From positions 1-64,000 of the forward strand of contig JAKBLM010000008.1 in assembly GCA_021832085.1 (NCBI GenBank): DNA of 64,000 nucleotides, written 5' to 3'. Under the pieces are notes generated by a model. That model ran no database searches. It saw only the letters and a program-made list of their open reading frames with translations, and was not told where the DNA came from. The DNA is from Acidobacteriota bacterium (GTDB lineage: Bacteria > Acidobacteriota > Terriglobia > Acidiferrales > UBA7541). Position numbers and translations under genes: made by a program. Positions 1 to 8,470 of this stretch are shown piece by piece (the first letter of the stretch is position 1; the number at the start of each line of letters is the position of its first letter).

Positions 1-76
1 TAGCTCCACCTTCCGTCTCCTGTCCATCGCCCTCCCCATTCCGAAACTTGGAATAGGGTAGGCGATCCGTTACGGG

Positions 77-114
77 GTGGGCCAAATCAGATGATCAAAG
101 TGGGCCAATTCAGA
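77..114. repeat. Tandem terminal-type repeats, possible IS21-like element end
   Basis: Two direct copies of GTGGGCCAAWTCAGA lie at 77-91 and 100-114, so their starts are 23 bp apart. Repeated GTGGGYCAA-type motifs near an end are typical of IS21-family insertion sequences. The first 61 bases, read in the second forward frame, give a short tail ending in TAG at 59-61, which could be the end of a transposase helper lying outside the window. No inverted partner is visible inside the window, so this is a candidate end only. Confidence 0.4.
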
Positions 115-274
115 GTAGCGAAATCACCATCGACCGATTCACGGGAGGATCGTGAGTGAGCAGCACACGCCCTCGCTCCTTGCGGACCCCGGCGGGGATG
201 AACCGCGAGGAAAATCTGTTTCAGGCTCGGTTTTCGGCGGCACGACCTCGCCGGTCAGAGGGACGCCAAGCCAA
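115..274. other. Stretch without a recognised gene
   Basis: Between the IS-like repeats and the first minus-strand gene I see no ORF with family features. The forward-strand ORFs here are long but have low-complexity composition and lie antisense to the better-supported minus-strand gene. Confidence 0.4.
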
Positions 275-688
275 TCAGGTGGTGGCCCCGTCAACCGCAG
301 CACGCTTCGCCAGATGGGACTTCTGCGTCGGTTTGGGAGCGAGCCGTGCCTCTTCCGCTGCTTTCAGGTCTTTGCGGAGCCTTGCCTGGCTCTTCAGCAC
401 CAAGGTCGATCCTCCGCCATTAGCAAAAGCATTCCAGAAATCGATCTCATGCTCGACACAGCGGTCGGCGAGCGGACTAGGAATCCCGCCCTGCAGTGCG
501 CGCAGATATGACTTGCGCCCCAGCGCAACCCACAACTTGATGCGATGCCAGATTGCTGCATGCTCGCTCCCGGCGACCCACTTCAGGCACCTCTGGTTCT
601 CGTCTTCCATGAAGTTTTCCATTTCCGGAAACGGGTCCCACGGGGCCTCTGTTGGCACTGGTGGGTCACCGAGTTTTGCTTTCCGCAT
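275..688 (-). CDS. Hypothetical protein, accessory region
   Basis: A 137-residue protein that I do not recognise. It is hydrophilic, with Trp-rich patches in the first 60 residues (APWDPF, LKWVAG, IWHRIKLWVALG) and a lysine/arginine/alanine-rich C-terminal third that could be helical. There is no signal peptide or membrane segment. The ATG at 688 is well supported by a perfect GGAGG at about 693-697 read on the minus strand. It lies 106 bp downstream of the 396-residue orphan gene on the same strand and could belong to the same small accessory operon. Confidence 0.55.
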   Translation of the reverse strand: MRKAKLGDPPVPTEAPWDPFPEMENFMEDENQRCLKWVAGSEHAAIWHRIKLWVALGRKSYLRALQGGIPSPLADRCVEHEIDFWNAFANGGGSTLVLKSQARLRKDLKAAEEARLAPKPTQKSHLAKRAAVDGATT

Positions 689-794
689 TTGCTCCTCCGT
701 TCATAATTTGCAGTGTTCGTCTTCTCGTCCCGTACAACCGCTGCTGTCGGGCAAGACTATGTATACCCCGAAACTGCAATCCTTTCCCCTATAC

Positions 795-1985
795 TTACGT
801 CCCATTTGAACCCAAAAGTGCGCCTTCACGTGATGGCGGGCGCCTCGGCACGGGAATGCTTTCACCCGTTTTCAGTCTCCTCAAGATCTTCCGCGCGTGC
901 CCCTCACTGACACCCAAGGCAACAGCCAGTGCCTTGTCGGGCCTCAGCCCAGTCTTTTCGCAGTCCAGAACGATCTGCAGAGCAACACTCCGGCGGGAAG
1001 CTGGGTTTAGAGCCTTCCCGGCAGCCTCGCGGCGGCTCTGTTTGGTCTTGGTCTTAGCCGCTTTGCGCCGCAGTGAAGGGTCGTCGGCGACATCCAAAGC
1101 ACAAAGGCGCGCCCCGTCCCGGATAACCCGCCCGTCGGGACGCTTCTTGACAACCCGCTGGTAGAGGCGATAGATGCCGCCGGCGGGCATCCGCTTCTTC
1201 CTCCGGCTCTTCCGATTTTCCTTCAGCATGCTGTTCTTGCAGTCATAGCCGATATACTTGAACCGAACAGAGTCCTCACGAATCCGAGCCTCACGCACTG
1301 CCAGGTCCCGAATAGTCCAATACTTCTGCGAGAATTTCGTGAGGAAGTCGGTGACGAACTCGGGCTTCGTGCACCCTGGAATGACGGGCTTGAAGACGAC
1401 ATGCTGGACGGCGTGCAAGCAGGTTGCGAAAACGTGGTTGTGGCAATTCAGGGCTTCGAGCGTCAGCAATCCGCCATCGCCGAGAGCCAGCAACCAGTTT
1501 GTCACGCATTCTGTCAACTCGCGCCCAACGAGCAGGGGGAACCGCGTTGTGCGGCGACTCCGGATCGAAACGCACACCTCGCTCGCGAGAATTCCTGGGC
1601 GGCCGGGCGAAAAAAGGCCGGTTGAATATTCTTCGTAGAGCCCCATCGCCCGCTCCGGTGAGACGAAGAGCGGCTGCCAGAATTCTTTTTTCAGGAGCTG
1701 CTGCCATTCCTTGGCTTCGCCCGACTCAAGCATCCCCAACAGAGCCGTCTCATAGGGGTTCCGATCCGGAAACGACAACGGCTCGTGAACGTGCGGCACT
1801 GAAGCATACCGATGGGTGGCCGTCGCCTCACAGTTCGGCGCTTCTGACAGCGTTTCTTTGGGGGGACGGGGTTTGTTGATGTCTGCCGGACGCTTCACGT
1901 CCCTTGTTTTGGGCACGTTCGCCCTTGGATTGGGGGCGGTCCAAACATCGCTATGAACGAGAGGCGTCTGAGCTGAGGCGGTCAC
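795..1985 (-). CDS. Orphan protein with basic middle region and C-terminal HTH-like segment
   Basis: A 396-residue protein that I cannot place in a family. The first 70 residues are proline-rich and probably disordered. The middle (about 80-240) looks globular and contains a Cys/His stretch, LNCHNHVFATCLHAVQHV. A strongly basic segment, NRKSRRKKRMP, follows near residue 260. The C-terminus (about 340-375) has the pattern DKALAVALGVSEGHARKILRR, which resembles a helix-turn-helix. The GTG start at 1985 overlaps the stop of the upstream excisionase-like gene in a GTGA arrangement, so the two are probably translationally coupled. A DNA-binding or replication-associated role in a mobile element is inferred only from the basic segment, the possible HTH and the neighbour. 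Confidence 0.6.
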   Translation of the reverse strand: MTASAQTPLVHSDVWTAPNPRANVPKTRDVKRPADINKPRPPKETLSEAPNCEATATHRYASVPHVHEPLSFPDRNPYETALLGMLESGEAKEWQQLLKKEFWQPLFVSPERAMGLYEEYSTGLFSPGRPGILASEVCVSIRSRRTTRFPLLVGRELTECVTNWLLALGDGGLLTLEALNCHNHVFATCLHAVQHVVFKPVIPGCTKPEFVTDFLTKFSQKYWTIRDLAVREARIREDSVRFKYIGYDCKNSMLKENRKSRRKKRMPAGGIYRLYQRVVKKRPDGRVIRDGARLCALDVADDPSLRRKAAKTKTKQSRREAAGKALNPASRRSVALQIVLDCEKTGLRPDKALAVALGVSEGHARKILRRLKTGESIPVPRRPPSREGALLGSNGT

Positions 1986-2281
1986 GGGCGCACCGCCTTT
2001 CCGGCAACCACGCGCAACCCAACCTTCGACTCGACAGCGGGCAGCGCGTCGAGATAAACGTCGAGGTCCTCGCGCAAGATGACGAGGTTCCGACCGATCA
2101 TCTTCGCGCGCAGTTTACCGGTCCAGATCGCGCTGCGGATCGCCCACGAGGTGCAACCGGCATAGCGCGCAGCATCAGCCACACGCAGACCGCGCGGAGA
2201 CAACCGAGAGGGAGATTTAATTGAATCAGGTTCCGTTGCAGCGTTGAGAACAGAGACACGTGTGTTTGACGTAGCAGTCAT
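1982..2281 (-). CDS. Excisionase-like / AlpA-type small DNA-binding protein
   Basis: About 99 residues. The core, RGLRVADAARYAGCTSWAIR followed by SAIWTGKLRAKMIGRNLVILREDLDVYLD, is the MerR-like winged helix-turn-helix of the excisionase family: a 'vadaA.y.g.s...ir..i..GkL.a..iGr...i..edld.yl' pattern. Such proteins bind DNA to direct excision or to regulate genes of integrated elements. I chose the ATG at 2281. A GTG at 2317 would add 12 residues, but the extension has no family match. The stop overlaps the start of the 396-residue orphan gene. No integrase is present in the window. Confidence 0.7.
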   Translation of the reverse strand: MTATSNTRVSVLNAATEPDSIKSPSRLSPRGLRVADAARYAGCTSWAIRSAIWTGKLRAKMIGRNLVILREDLDVYLDALPAVESKVGLRVVAGKAVRP

Positions 2282-2313
2282 ATAACACCCACCAATTGTC
2301 TGGGATCTCAACG

Positions 2314-2331
2314 CCACGAAGGGCTTCGTGG
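2314..2331. repeat. Perfect inverted repeat upstream of the excisionase-like gene
   Basis: CCACGAA-GGGC-TTCGTGG is a 7-bp perfect stem with a 4-nt loop, 33 bp upstream of the chosen start. It could be an operator for the excisionase-like protein or a simple hairpin. There is no T-tract, so a terminator is unlikely. Confidence 0.4.
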
Positions 2332-2950
2332 TTGGTGAGCGTCAGGCGAGGCTGGGCGAAGAGTCCATCGGCCTTTAGGGATCAGGCCGCTTCACACAAG
2401 CTGCCTCGACTGCTACTTCTGCCGGGTTCACGCGGCCACTTATTCTTTCACTTCCGGCGCGCCACGTCTGGCTTGGGTCTCTCCAGCCGGCGGGAATCCG
2501 ACCCGCATGCCGTCTAACGAGTGAAGCTGTGAACCCCAAACCCCACTTCACTCAAGGCTAATTTTAGCACGAACCGCAATCGCTGGGCTTGCCCTTTTTA
2601 CGCAGGGGATTGAAGATATCAACACATCGCACGCTTGCTACTGCTGCTACTATTTCCTTCGGATTTGACCTATGCAGATCGCCGCATACTTGCTGGCGAT
2701 TCTTGCAAATCATCATAAGCCGTTTGTTCTCAGTAGCGGTCCAAACCGCCCAAAACAGGACCAAACAGTAATCGCCGTAGGGTGGAATCCCTCCTCCTCC
2801 GCCAAATCCCGCACATGAAGAAAAGTAAAGACGGGCACGGCCGGCGGCGCACGCACGCGGCCATTGTCCACGGCGCACGCAGCGCCTGAGAATGAACCGG
2901 AAGTACCAAATCCCTTTGCCCGCGTCCGCACTACAATTTCGGGAAAGCCA
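2332..2950. other. Gene-poor boundary with lower GC content
   Basis: About 620 bp with no convincing gene. The part at about 2530-2780 is visibly more AT-rich than the rest of the window. The minus-strand ORF at 2564-2878 has odd composition and no ribosome-binding site that I can see. This probably marks the junction between the accessory fragment and the core chromosome. Confidence 0.4.
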
Positions 2951-4711
2951 ATGGTCGGGGACCGCTCATGGAACAGGCCCGTCCTGCTTGCCGCGCTCTT
3001 TTTGGGAGGATACGCGGGTGCGCTGGTATGGCTCGGGCCGAGCCACGCACGTTACGTTTGTGCGGTGGTGGTTTCGACGCTCCTGCCGCTCGCGGCGAAT
3101 TTCGGCTTGCTGGCGAACGGTGGCTCGCATTACCGACGCCAGACCGCGTTCTGGACGCTGTGGTCGGCTTCGTGTGCGTTGTGGGCAGCCGGTGAATTGC
3201 TGTGGGCAGTTGCACTGCTGAGCCGGAACCGGATGAACCCGACCGGCGTGGCCAACGCAATTTTCTTTCTGAGCATGGCGCCGGTGCTGGGAGCGCTGGC
3301 GGTGCGGCCGCATCGGCGGCACCTGGGGAAGGCGTTGCGGCATGGCTACGTGGATCTGGCGCTGCTGGCCATCTGGTGGCTCTATCTCTATGCGTTTTTC
3401 GTGTTGATGCCGGGAGCCGCAGTGGCCGGCTCGCCCGTCTACCGGTGGCACTATCTCGAGTTGACGGCGGCGGCCGCGCTGTTCCTGTTGGTAATTCTCT
3501 TCGCGCTGTGGCGCGCGACGCATGCCGCCTGGCGCAGAATTTACGGGCAACTTCTCGGCGCCTCCACGCTGCATGGCGGCGGCTGGCTGTTCGTTTGCTG
3601 GGCGGTAGCGCGGGGCCGCTATGCGCCGGGATCGCTGGCCGATCTGCCTCTGGTCGCTTCGTTCTTGTGGCTCGGGATCGCCGGTTTCCAGGCGGCGCGG
3701 CTTGCGCCGGAACCGGAGACGCACGGCGGCCATCCCATCGATCACCGGTGGGCGCTGCGGCTCGCGGCGGCCGGAATCGCCTCACTGCCGGCCTTCGGCG
3801 TCTGGTCCCTTTTCGAGCAGGCCCCCGATCCGGTGCGGCGGGGGCGGATCGATTTGACGATCGGCGCGGCGGCCGTGGGGATTCTGTTGCTACTCCTGCG
3901 CCAGCGGCAGATGAACCGGAATCGGCGGACGCTGCTGCTCGATACGCAGCTCTCGCTCGACCAGACGAACCGGCTGCAGGCGCATCTGGTGCTGACGGAA
4001 AAGCTCGCTTCGCTCGGGGAACTGGCTGCCGGCGCGGCCCGCGAAATCGGGGACCCGCTCACCGCGATCCTGGGCTACACCGACCTGCTGCTGGCCGAGC
4101 CTGAGGCTGGCGAGCGCGCGCTCGCGACCGCCAGGAAAATCCGCGTCCAGGCGCATCGCACGCGAAAGCTGGTGGAAAATCTGCTGCGTTTCGCGCGCCA
4201 AGTTTCCCCCGAGCGGGCGCTGCTCGACCTGAACGGTCTGCTTTCGAGCGCGGTTCAGCTTCACCGCTTCCATCTCGCCGACCGAAACGTTGTGGTCAAG
4301 CTTGCGCTCAGTCCCGACCTACCGGCCGTCCGCGGCGATCCCAAGCTGCTACTGCAGGTTTTCTATGAGATCATCGATAACGCTGCCGACGCGATGCGGC
4401 CGGCAGGCGGGGGACGGCTGGCCATCGGCACGCAACTGGAGGGCACGAACGCCGCAATCGAGTTTGCCGACACCGGTCCCGGACTGGAGCGGCCGGAGCG
4501 GGTCTTCGATCCTTTTTATACGACCAAGGATGTGGGCAAGGGCACAGGGCTCGGCCTGAGCATGTGCTACGGGATCATCCGGGAACACGGCGGCCAGATC
4601 AACTGCCGCAATCTGGCCGAGGGCGGCGCGCTGTTTCGCATCGAGTTGCCGGCCGTAGTGCTGCCGGTGCAGCTGAAGAATTTGATCGAGTCCGCCACGG
4701 GAACCGCGTGA
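2951..4711 (+). CDS. Membrane sensor histidine kinase lacking the phosphoacceptor His
   Basis: About 586 residues. The N-terminal 300 residues form roughly eight to ten hydrophobic segments. A dimerisation/HisKA region (about 350-415) and an intact HATPase_c domain (about 455-575) follow. The ATPase has the N box (EIIDNAADAM, Asn477), the G1 box (FADTGPG), the F box (FDPFYTTK) and the G2 box (GTGLGLSM). The H box, normally AHEIxxPL, reads AAREIGDPL: the histidine codon is CGC (Arg364, at 4040-4042). The protein therefore should not autophosphorylate in the usual way. No response regulator is adjacent. The ATG at 2951 has GGGAAAG upstream. A TTG at 2864 is possible but has no ribosome-binding site. 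Confidence 0.85.
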   Translation: MVGDRSWNRPVLLAALFLGGYAGALVWLGPSHARYVCAVVVSTLLPLAANFGLLANGGSHYRRQTAFWTLWSASCALWAAGELLWAVALLSRNRMNPTGVANAIFFLSMAPVLGALAVRPHRRHLGKALRHGYVDLALLAIWWLYLYAFFVLMPGAAVAGSPVYRWHYLELTAAAALFLLVILFALWRATHAAWRRIYGQLLGASTLHGGGWLFVCWAVARGRYAPGSLADLPLVASFLWLGIAGFQAARLAPEPETHGGHPIDHRWALRLAAAGIASLPAFGVWSLFEQAPDPVRRGRIDLTIGAAAVGILLLLLRQRQMNRNRRTLLLDTQLSLDQTNRLQAHLVLTEKLASLGELAAGAAREIGDPLTAILGYTDLLLAEPEAGERALATARKIRVQAHRTRKLVENLLRFARQVSPERALLDLNGLLSSAVQLHRFHLADRNVVVKLALSPDLPAVRGDPKLLLQVFYEIIDNAADAMRPAGGGRLAIGTQLEGTNAAIEFADTGPGLERPERVFDPFYTTKDVGKGTGLGLSMCYGIIREHGGQINCRNLAEGGALFRIELPAVVLPVQLKNLIESATGTA

Positions 4712-4825
4712 CGCCGGGTTTCCCGAAATGGCGCGCACCTTTTTTCTGACGCGCCGCATGCCTGCTTGTGTTAGATTCCCCCTTCTCGGACCTTGGAAAA
4801 GTCCGTTCCACCCGAAGGAGGAATG

Positions 4826-7045
4826 ATGAAGCAGCGTGCATGGCAGGGACTCTGCGCCGTGGTGCTGGCGGCGCTGATGGCAAGCTCCCTGACCGCCCAG
4901 TCGCTCACCCAAAATCTGAAAAGACTCGTCGAGACGCCGGCGGTGACGGGCTACGAATCTCATCTTTCCGCGCTGCTGCGGCGGGAGCTGGCGCGGTGGA
5001 ACCCACAGCAAGACGAGCTGGGTGACGTGATCGTACGGCTCGGCAGCGGCGGCCCGGTTCGGCTGATCGCGACGCCGATTGACGAGCCGGGGTTTGTCGT
5101 CAGCGGGATCACGCCCGACGGCTATCTGCGCGTGCAGTCGCTGCCGCAATTTCCGCCCAACGCCGTGTTCGACCAGATGGCTTCGGCGCAGCCGGTCACG
5201 ATCTTCACCGCCGATGGGCGCGCGGTCAACGGCATTGTCGCCGGCCCGTCGATCCATCTCATCGAGTTTGGCGAGCCCATCAAGCACGTTCACACCGCGA
5301 GGCAGGTCTATATCGACATCGGCGCTCGCTCGCTGGCGCAGGTGCGCGCCGCCGGGGTCGACGTGCTCGATCCGGTGGCGCTCGATCGCACGCTCTACCA
5401 GCTCGGTAGCGGGAAACTGGCGGGTATGGCCGTGGGCGACCGGTTCGGCGCGGCCGCCCTGGTCGAAGTGCTCCGGCACATTAACCCGGCGAAGCTGCAC
5501 GGCACGCTCATCGTCGCTTTCGTCACGCAGCAATGGGCCGGAGCGCGCGGGCTGCAGCGGGTGATGGATCGCTTCCATCCGGACGAGATGATCTACGTCG
5601 GTCCGGCATTGCCCGGCCGTGGACCGGCTGCGACCGCCGCACCGGCCAAGCAGCCAGGCGCGGGCGTGCTGCTGGCCGACGCCAACCCGCAGGCGCCGCT
5701 CCAGGGATTGGACGCCGAACTCCAGCAGCTTGCCGCGGCGCACGGCATCCCGCTGACAACCGATTATTCGGCCCCGCCGCTACCGCCTAGCTATCTGCCC
5801 GAGCCGCCACTACCGGCGCGTTTCGCCCATCTCGCTATCGCCACGGCATGGCTCGCCACGCCGGCCGCGATGATCGATTCGGGCGACCTCGCCCATCTGG
5901 CCGAGCTGATCGAGCTGTCCTTGCAAGGATCGTTCACTCCGCCCGTAATGACGCCTCTTGCGCAGCCGCAATTCACCGTGCCGGCACGGCCAACGACGGC
6001 ACCACCCGTGCCGGTGGTCCTGAAAGACTTGGTCACCACCTACGGCGTGAGCGGACGTGAAGGGCGCGTGCGCCAGGCGGTCGAGCAACTGCTGCCGCCG
6101 TGGGCCAAGCCGACGACCGACAGCGCCGGCAACCTGATCCTGCAATGGCACGCGGCGTCGGGCACGCACAGCCCGCGGTTGGTCTTCGACGCGCACATGG
6201 ACGAGATTGGTTTCGTGGTGAAATCGATCGATCCCGACGGCACCCTCGAAGTCGCTTGGCGCGGCGGCGGATTTCTCGAGTATTACCTCGGTCATCCGCT
6301 GCTTGTCTTCACCAGCCAGGGCCCTCGCCCGGCCGTGATGGAGCTGCCCAAGGGCTGGCAACGGCGCGGGCTGCCGACGCGCTTCCGGCGCGGGGAAACT
6401 TTTCGCGTGGATGTGGGTGCCCGGTCGGCTGCCGAAGCTCGCCGGCTCGGCGTGCAGGTGGGCGACATGATGACGATTCCCAAGCATTACTATCCGCTGC
6501 TCAACCACCTGGCCGCCGGACGCAGCATGGACGATCGTGTCGGCGATACGGCGCTCATCGAAGCCGCATGGACGCTGGGGCCGAATTTCCACGGCAACGT
6601 CACCTTTGTGTGGACCACGGAAGAGGAAGTCGGGCTGGACGGCGCGGCGGCATTTGCCGCTGAATTGGCGAAGGAGGGCCGCGAGCCGCAATACGTTTTC
6701 GCCATCGACACCTTCGTCAGCTCGGATTCGCCGCTCGAATCGCGGCAATTCGGGTACGCGATTCCAGGCGACGGGTTCGTTGTGCGGGCGGTGGACAACT
6801 CGAATATCGTGCCGACGCACGACGTGGAAAAGATGGTGCGATTGGCGAAGGCCAACGGCATTCCGGTGCAATACGGGGTGACTGGTGGCGGCAACGACGG
6901 CGCGGCCTACTTCCGTTACGGCGCGATCGACGTCGCGCTGGGCTGGCCGATGCTCTTCTCCCACTCGCCAGGCGAGGTCAGCAGCACGCTCGACGTGGAG
7001 GACCTGGCGCGCATCACCGTTGCCGCCGCGCATTCCTGGCGATAG
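4826..7045 (+). CDS. Secreted tandem M42-family metallopeptidase, first copy degenerate
   Basis: About 739 residues: a signal peptide (cleavage near SSLTAQ, residues 20-25) and two consecutive M42 aminopeptidase-type domains (about 26-390 and 400-739). Single-domain M42 enzymes are about 350 residues. The second domain keeps the dinuclear-metal set: HMDEIG (His457), SMDDRVG, TTEEEVG, FAIDT and LFSHSPGE. In the first domain the matching positions read TPIDEPG (His replaced by Pro84), AVGDRFG and VTQQWAG (Glu-Glu replaced by Gln-Gln). Only the second half should therefore hydrolyse peptides. AAGGAGG at 4815-4821 precedes two adjacent ATGs at 4823 and 4826. I use the second, and the first would add one Met. 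Confidence 0.88.
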   Translation: MKQRAWQGLCAVVLAALMASSLTAQSLTQNLKRLVETPAVTGYESHLSALLRRELARWNPQQDELGDVIVRLGSGGPVRLIATPIDEPGFVVSGITPDGYLRVQSLPQFPPNAVFDQMASAQPVTIFTADGRAVNGIVAGPSIHLIEFGEPIKHVHTARQVYIDIGARSLAQVRAAGVDVLDPVALDRTLYQLGSGKLAGMAVGDRFGAAALVEVLRHINPAKLHGTLIVAFVTQQWAGARGLQRVMDRFHPDEMIYVGPALPGRGPAATAAPAKQPGAGVLLADANPQAPLQGLDAELQQLAAAHGIPLTTDYSAPPLPPSYLPEPPLPARFAHLAIATAWLATPAAMIDSGDLAHLAELIELSLQGSFTPPVMTPLAQPQFTVPARPTTAPPVPVVLKDLVTTYGVSGREGRVRQAVEQLLPPWAKPTTDSAGNLILQWHAASGTHSPRLVFDAHMDEIGFVVKSIDPDGTLEVAWRGGGFLEYYLGHPLLVFTSQGPRPAVMELPKGWQRRGLPTRFRRGETFRVDVGARSAAEARRLGVQVGDMMTIPKHYYPLLNHLAAGRSMDDRVGDTALIEAAWTLGPNFHGNVTFVWTTEEEVGLDGAAAFAAELAKEGREPQYVFAIDTFVSSDSPLESRQFGYAIPGDGFVVRAVDNSNIVPTHDVEKMVRLAKANGIPVQYGVTGGGNDGAAYFRYGAIDVALGWPMLFSHSPGEVSSTLDVEDLARITVAAAHSWR

Positions 7046-7298
7046 TCGCAAAAACGCGAATCGCGCTGGCGCGAGCACAGGTGCCCGTGCGCATTTCGGC
7101 ATTGCTCAAGCCGCAATTTCGCGGCACGGACGATCCCGGGCCTCCCATGTGGGGCGGTTCTCATGCGCTTCGACCTTGAGAAGCGCATTTGCTGCCCTCC
7201 GAACTCGTAGCACCGGCACCCGGCCGGCCGTTTTCCTTTTTCCCACCCAGCGGAACAGCGGCTAGACTGGTTCGGAAGAAATCCTTCGGGAGAAAACC

Positions 7299-8402
7299 GT
7301 GGATCGCGCAAATCTGGTGATTATCGGCGGGGGTGTGATTGGCACGGCGATCGCGCTCGCCGCGAGCGAGCTTTGGGACGACGTCTTCCTGCTCGAAGCG
7401 ATGCCAAAACTGGGCATGGGCACCAGCACCCGCAACAGCGGCGTGATCCATTCCGGCGTCTACTACCCACCCGGCTCGCTCAAGGCGCGGCTTTGCGTCG
7501 AGGGCAATCCGCTGCTGTACGAATTCGCCGCGGCCCACGCGGTGCCGCATCGAAGGACCGGGAAACTGATCGTCGCCACCTCGGCCGGCGAGACGGCCGA
7601 TCTCGAGCCGCTACTCGCCAACGGCCAGGCCAACGGCGTCGAGGGACTACGCATCGTCGACCGGGCGCGGGTGCGGCAGCTCGAGCCGCATGTGGAGGCC
7701 GTTGCCGCGATCGAAGTGCCGGCCACCGGCATCGTGATGGCCGAGGAACTGGTGAAGGCTTACGCGCGCACCGCCACCGAGCGCGGCGCTCATCTTGTTA
7801 CCGAAGCCCGCGTGAGTCGGATCGAGCCGGTTCCCGGCGGCCTGCGCGTGACGAGCGAAGCCGGGGAGATCGAGACGCGCTGCCTGTTGAACAGCGCGGG
7901 GCTCTATGCTGACGAAGTCGCCGCGATGGTCGGCTACACGCGCTACCAGATTCATCCGGTGCGCGGCGAGTACGGCGAAATCGTTCGCGCCAAAGCCGGA
8001 CTGGTGCGCGGCCTCGTCTACCCGCTGCCGCGCCGCGACGGCCTCAGCCTCGGCATTCACCTCACCCGTACGCTGTGGGATACCGTGCTCATTGGCCCCA
8101 CGGCACGCTACGTCGAGGGTAAGGACAATTACGAACGCGACCGCGAGCCGGTGGAGAATTTCGTCGGCTACGCGCGCAACCTTCTGCCGGAAGTCGAACC
8201 CGGCGACGTGAAACTTTCCTATTCCGGCCTCCGCGCCAAATTGCTGCCGCCCGGCGCCGTCGGACATCCTGATTTCGTCATCGAGCATGACCCGCAATTC
8301 CCGGCAGTGATTCACCTCATCGGCATGGAATCGCCCGGGCTCACCTCGTCGCTGGCGATCGCCAGACACGTTGTCCCGATGATTCGGCAGGTGCTCGGGT
8401 AG
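7299..8402 (+). CDS. lhgO: FAD-dependent oxidoreductase, L-2-hydroxyglutarate oxidase type
   Basis: A 367-residue protein of the DAO superfamily. The N-terminus has a Rossmann FAD-binding motif (LVIIGGGVIGTAIALAA, residues 6-22), followed by TSTRNSGVIHSGVYYPPGS, the signature of the LhgO/YgaF group, which oxidises L-2-hydroxyglutarate to 2-oxoglutarate. Further matches are HPVRGEYGEI near the middle and HLIGMESPGLTSSLAIA at the C-terminus, where the second FAD-contacting loop lies. The start is GTG at 7299 with GGGAGA 5 nt upstream. The gene stands alone, and the next gene is convergent. A related 2-hydroxyacid or glycerol-type substrate remains possible. Confidence 0.82.
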   Translation: MDRANLVIIGGGVIGTAIALAASELWDDVFLLEAMPKLGMGTSTRNSGVIHSGVYYPPGSLKARLCVEGNPLLYEFAAAHAVPHRRTGKLIVATSAGETADLEPLLANGQANGVEGLRIVDRARVRQLEPHVEAVAAIEVPATGIVMAEELVKAYARTATERGAHLVTEARVSRIEPVPGGLRVTSEAGEIETRCLLNSAGLYADEVAAMVGYTRYQIHPVRGEYGEIVRAKAGLVRGLVYPLPRRDGLSLGIHLTRTLWDTVLIGPTARYVEGKDNYERDREPVENFVGYARNLLPEVEPGDVKLSYSGLRAKLLPPGAVGHPDFVIEHDPQFPAVIHLIGMESPGLTSSLAIARHVVPMIRQVLG

Positions 8403-8470
8403 CTACTCCAGGAGACGATGGCAACCGCCGGACTTGGGACGGCTTTCAAACCCGCCCCTGCTCACAGGCA

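Noticed and set aside
2480..2530. tRNA-like 3' end on the minus strand (GCGGGTCGGATTCCCGC followed by CGGCTGGAG)
   Set aside because: The stem resembles a T arm, but the loop TCGGATT is not the conserved TTCRANN, and no D arm or anticodon arm fits upstream.
2564..2878. 104-residue minus-strand ORF
   Set aside because: No ribosome-binding site seen, odd residue composition, no family features, and it overlaps the upstream region of the kinase gene.
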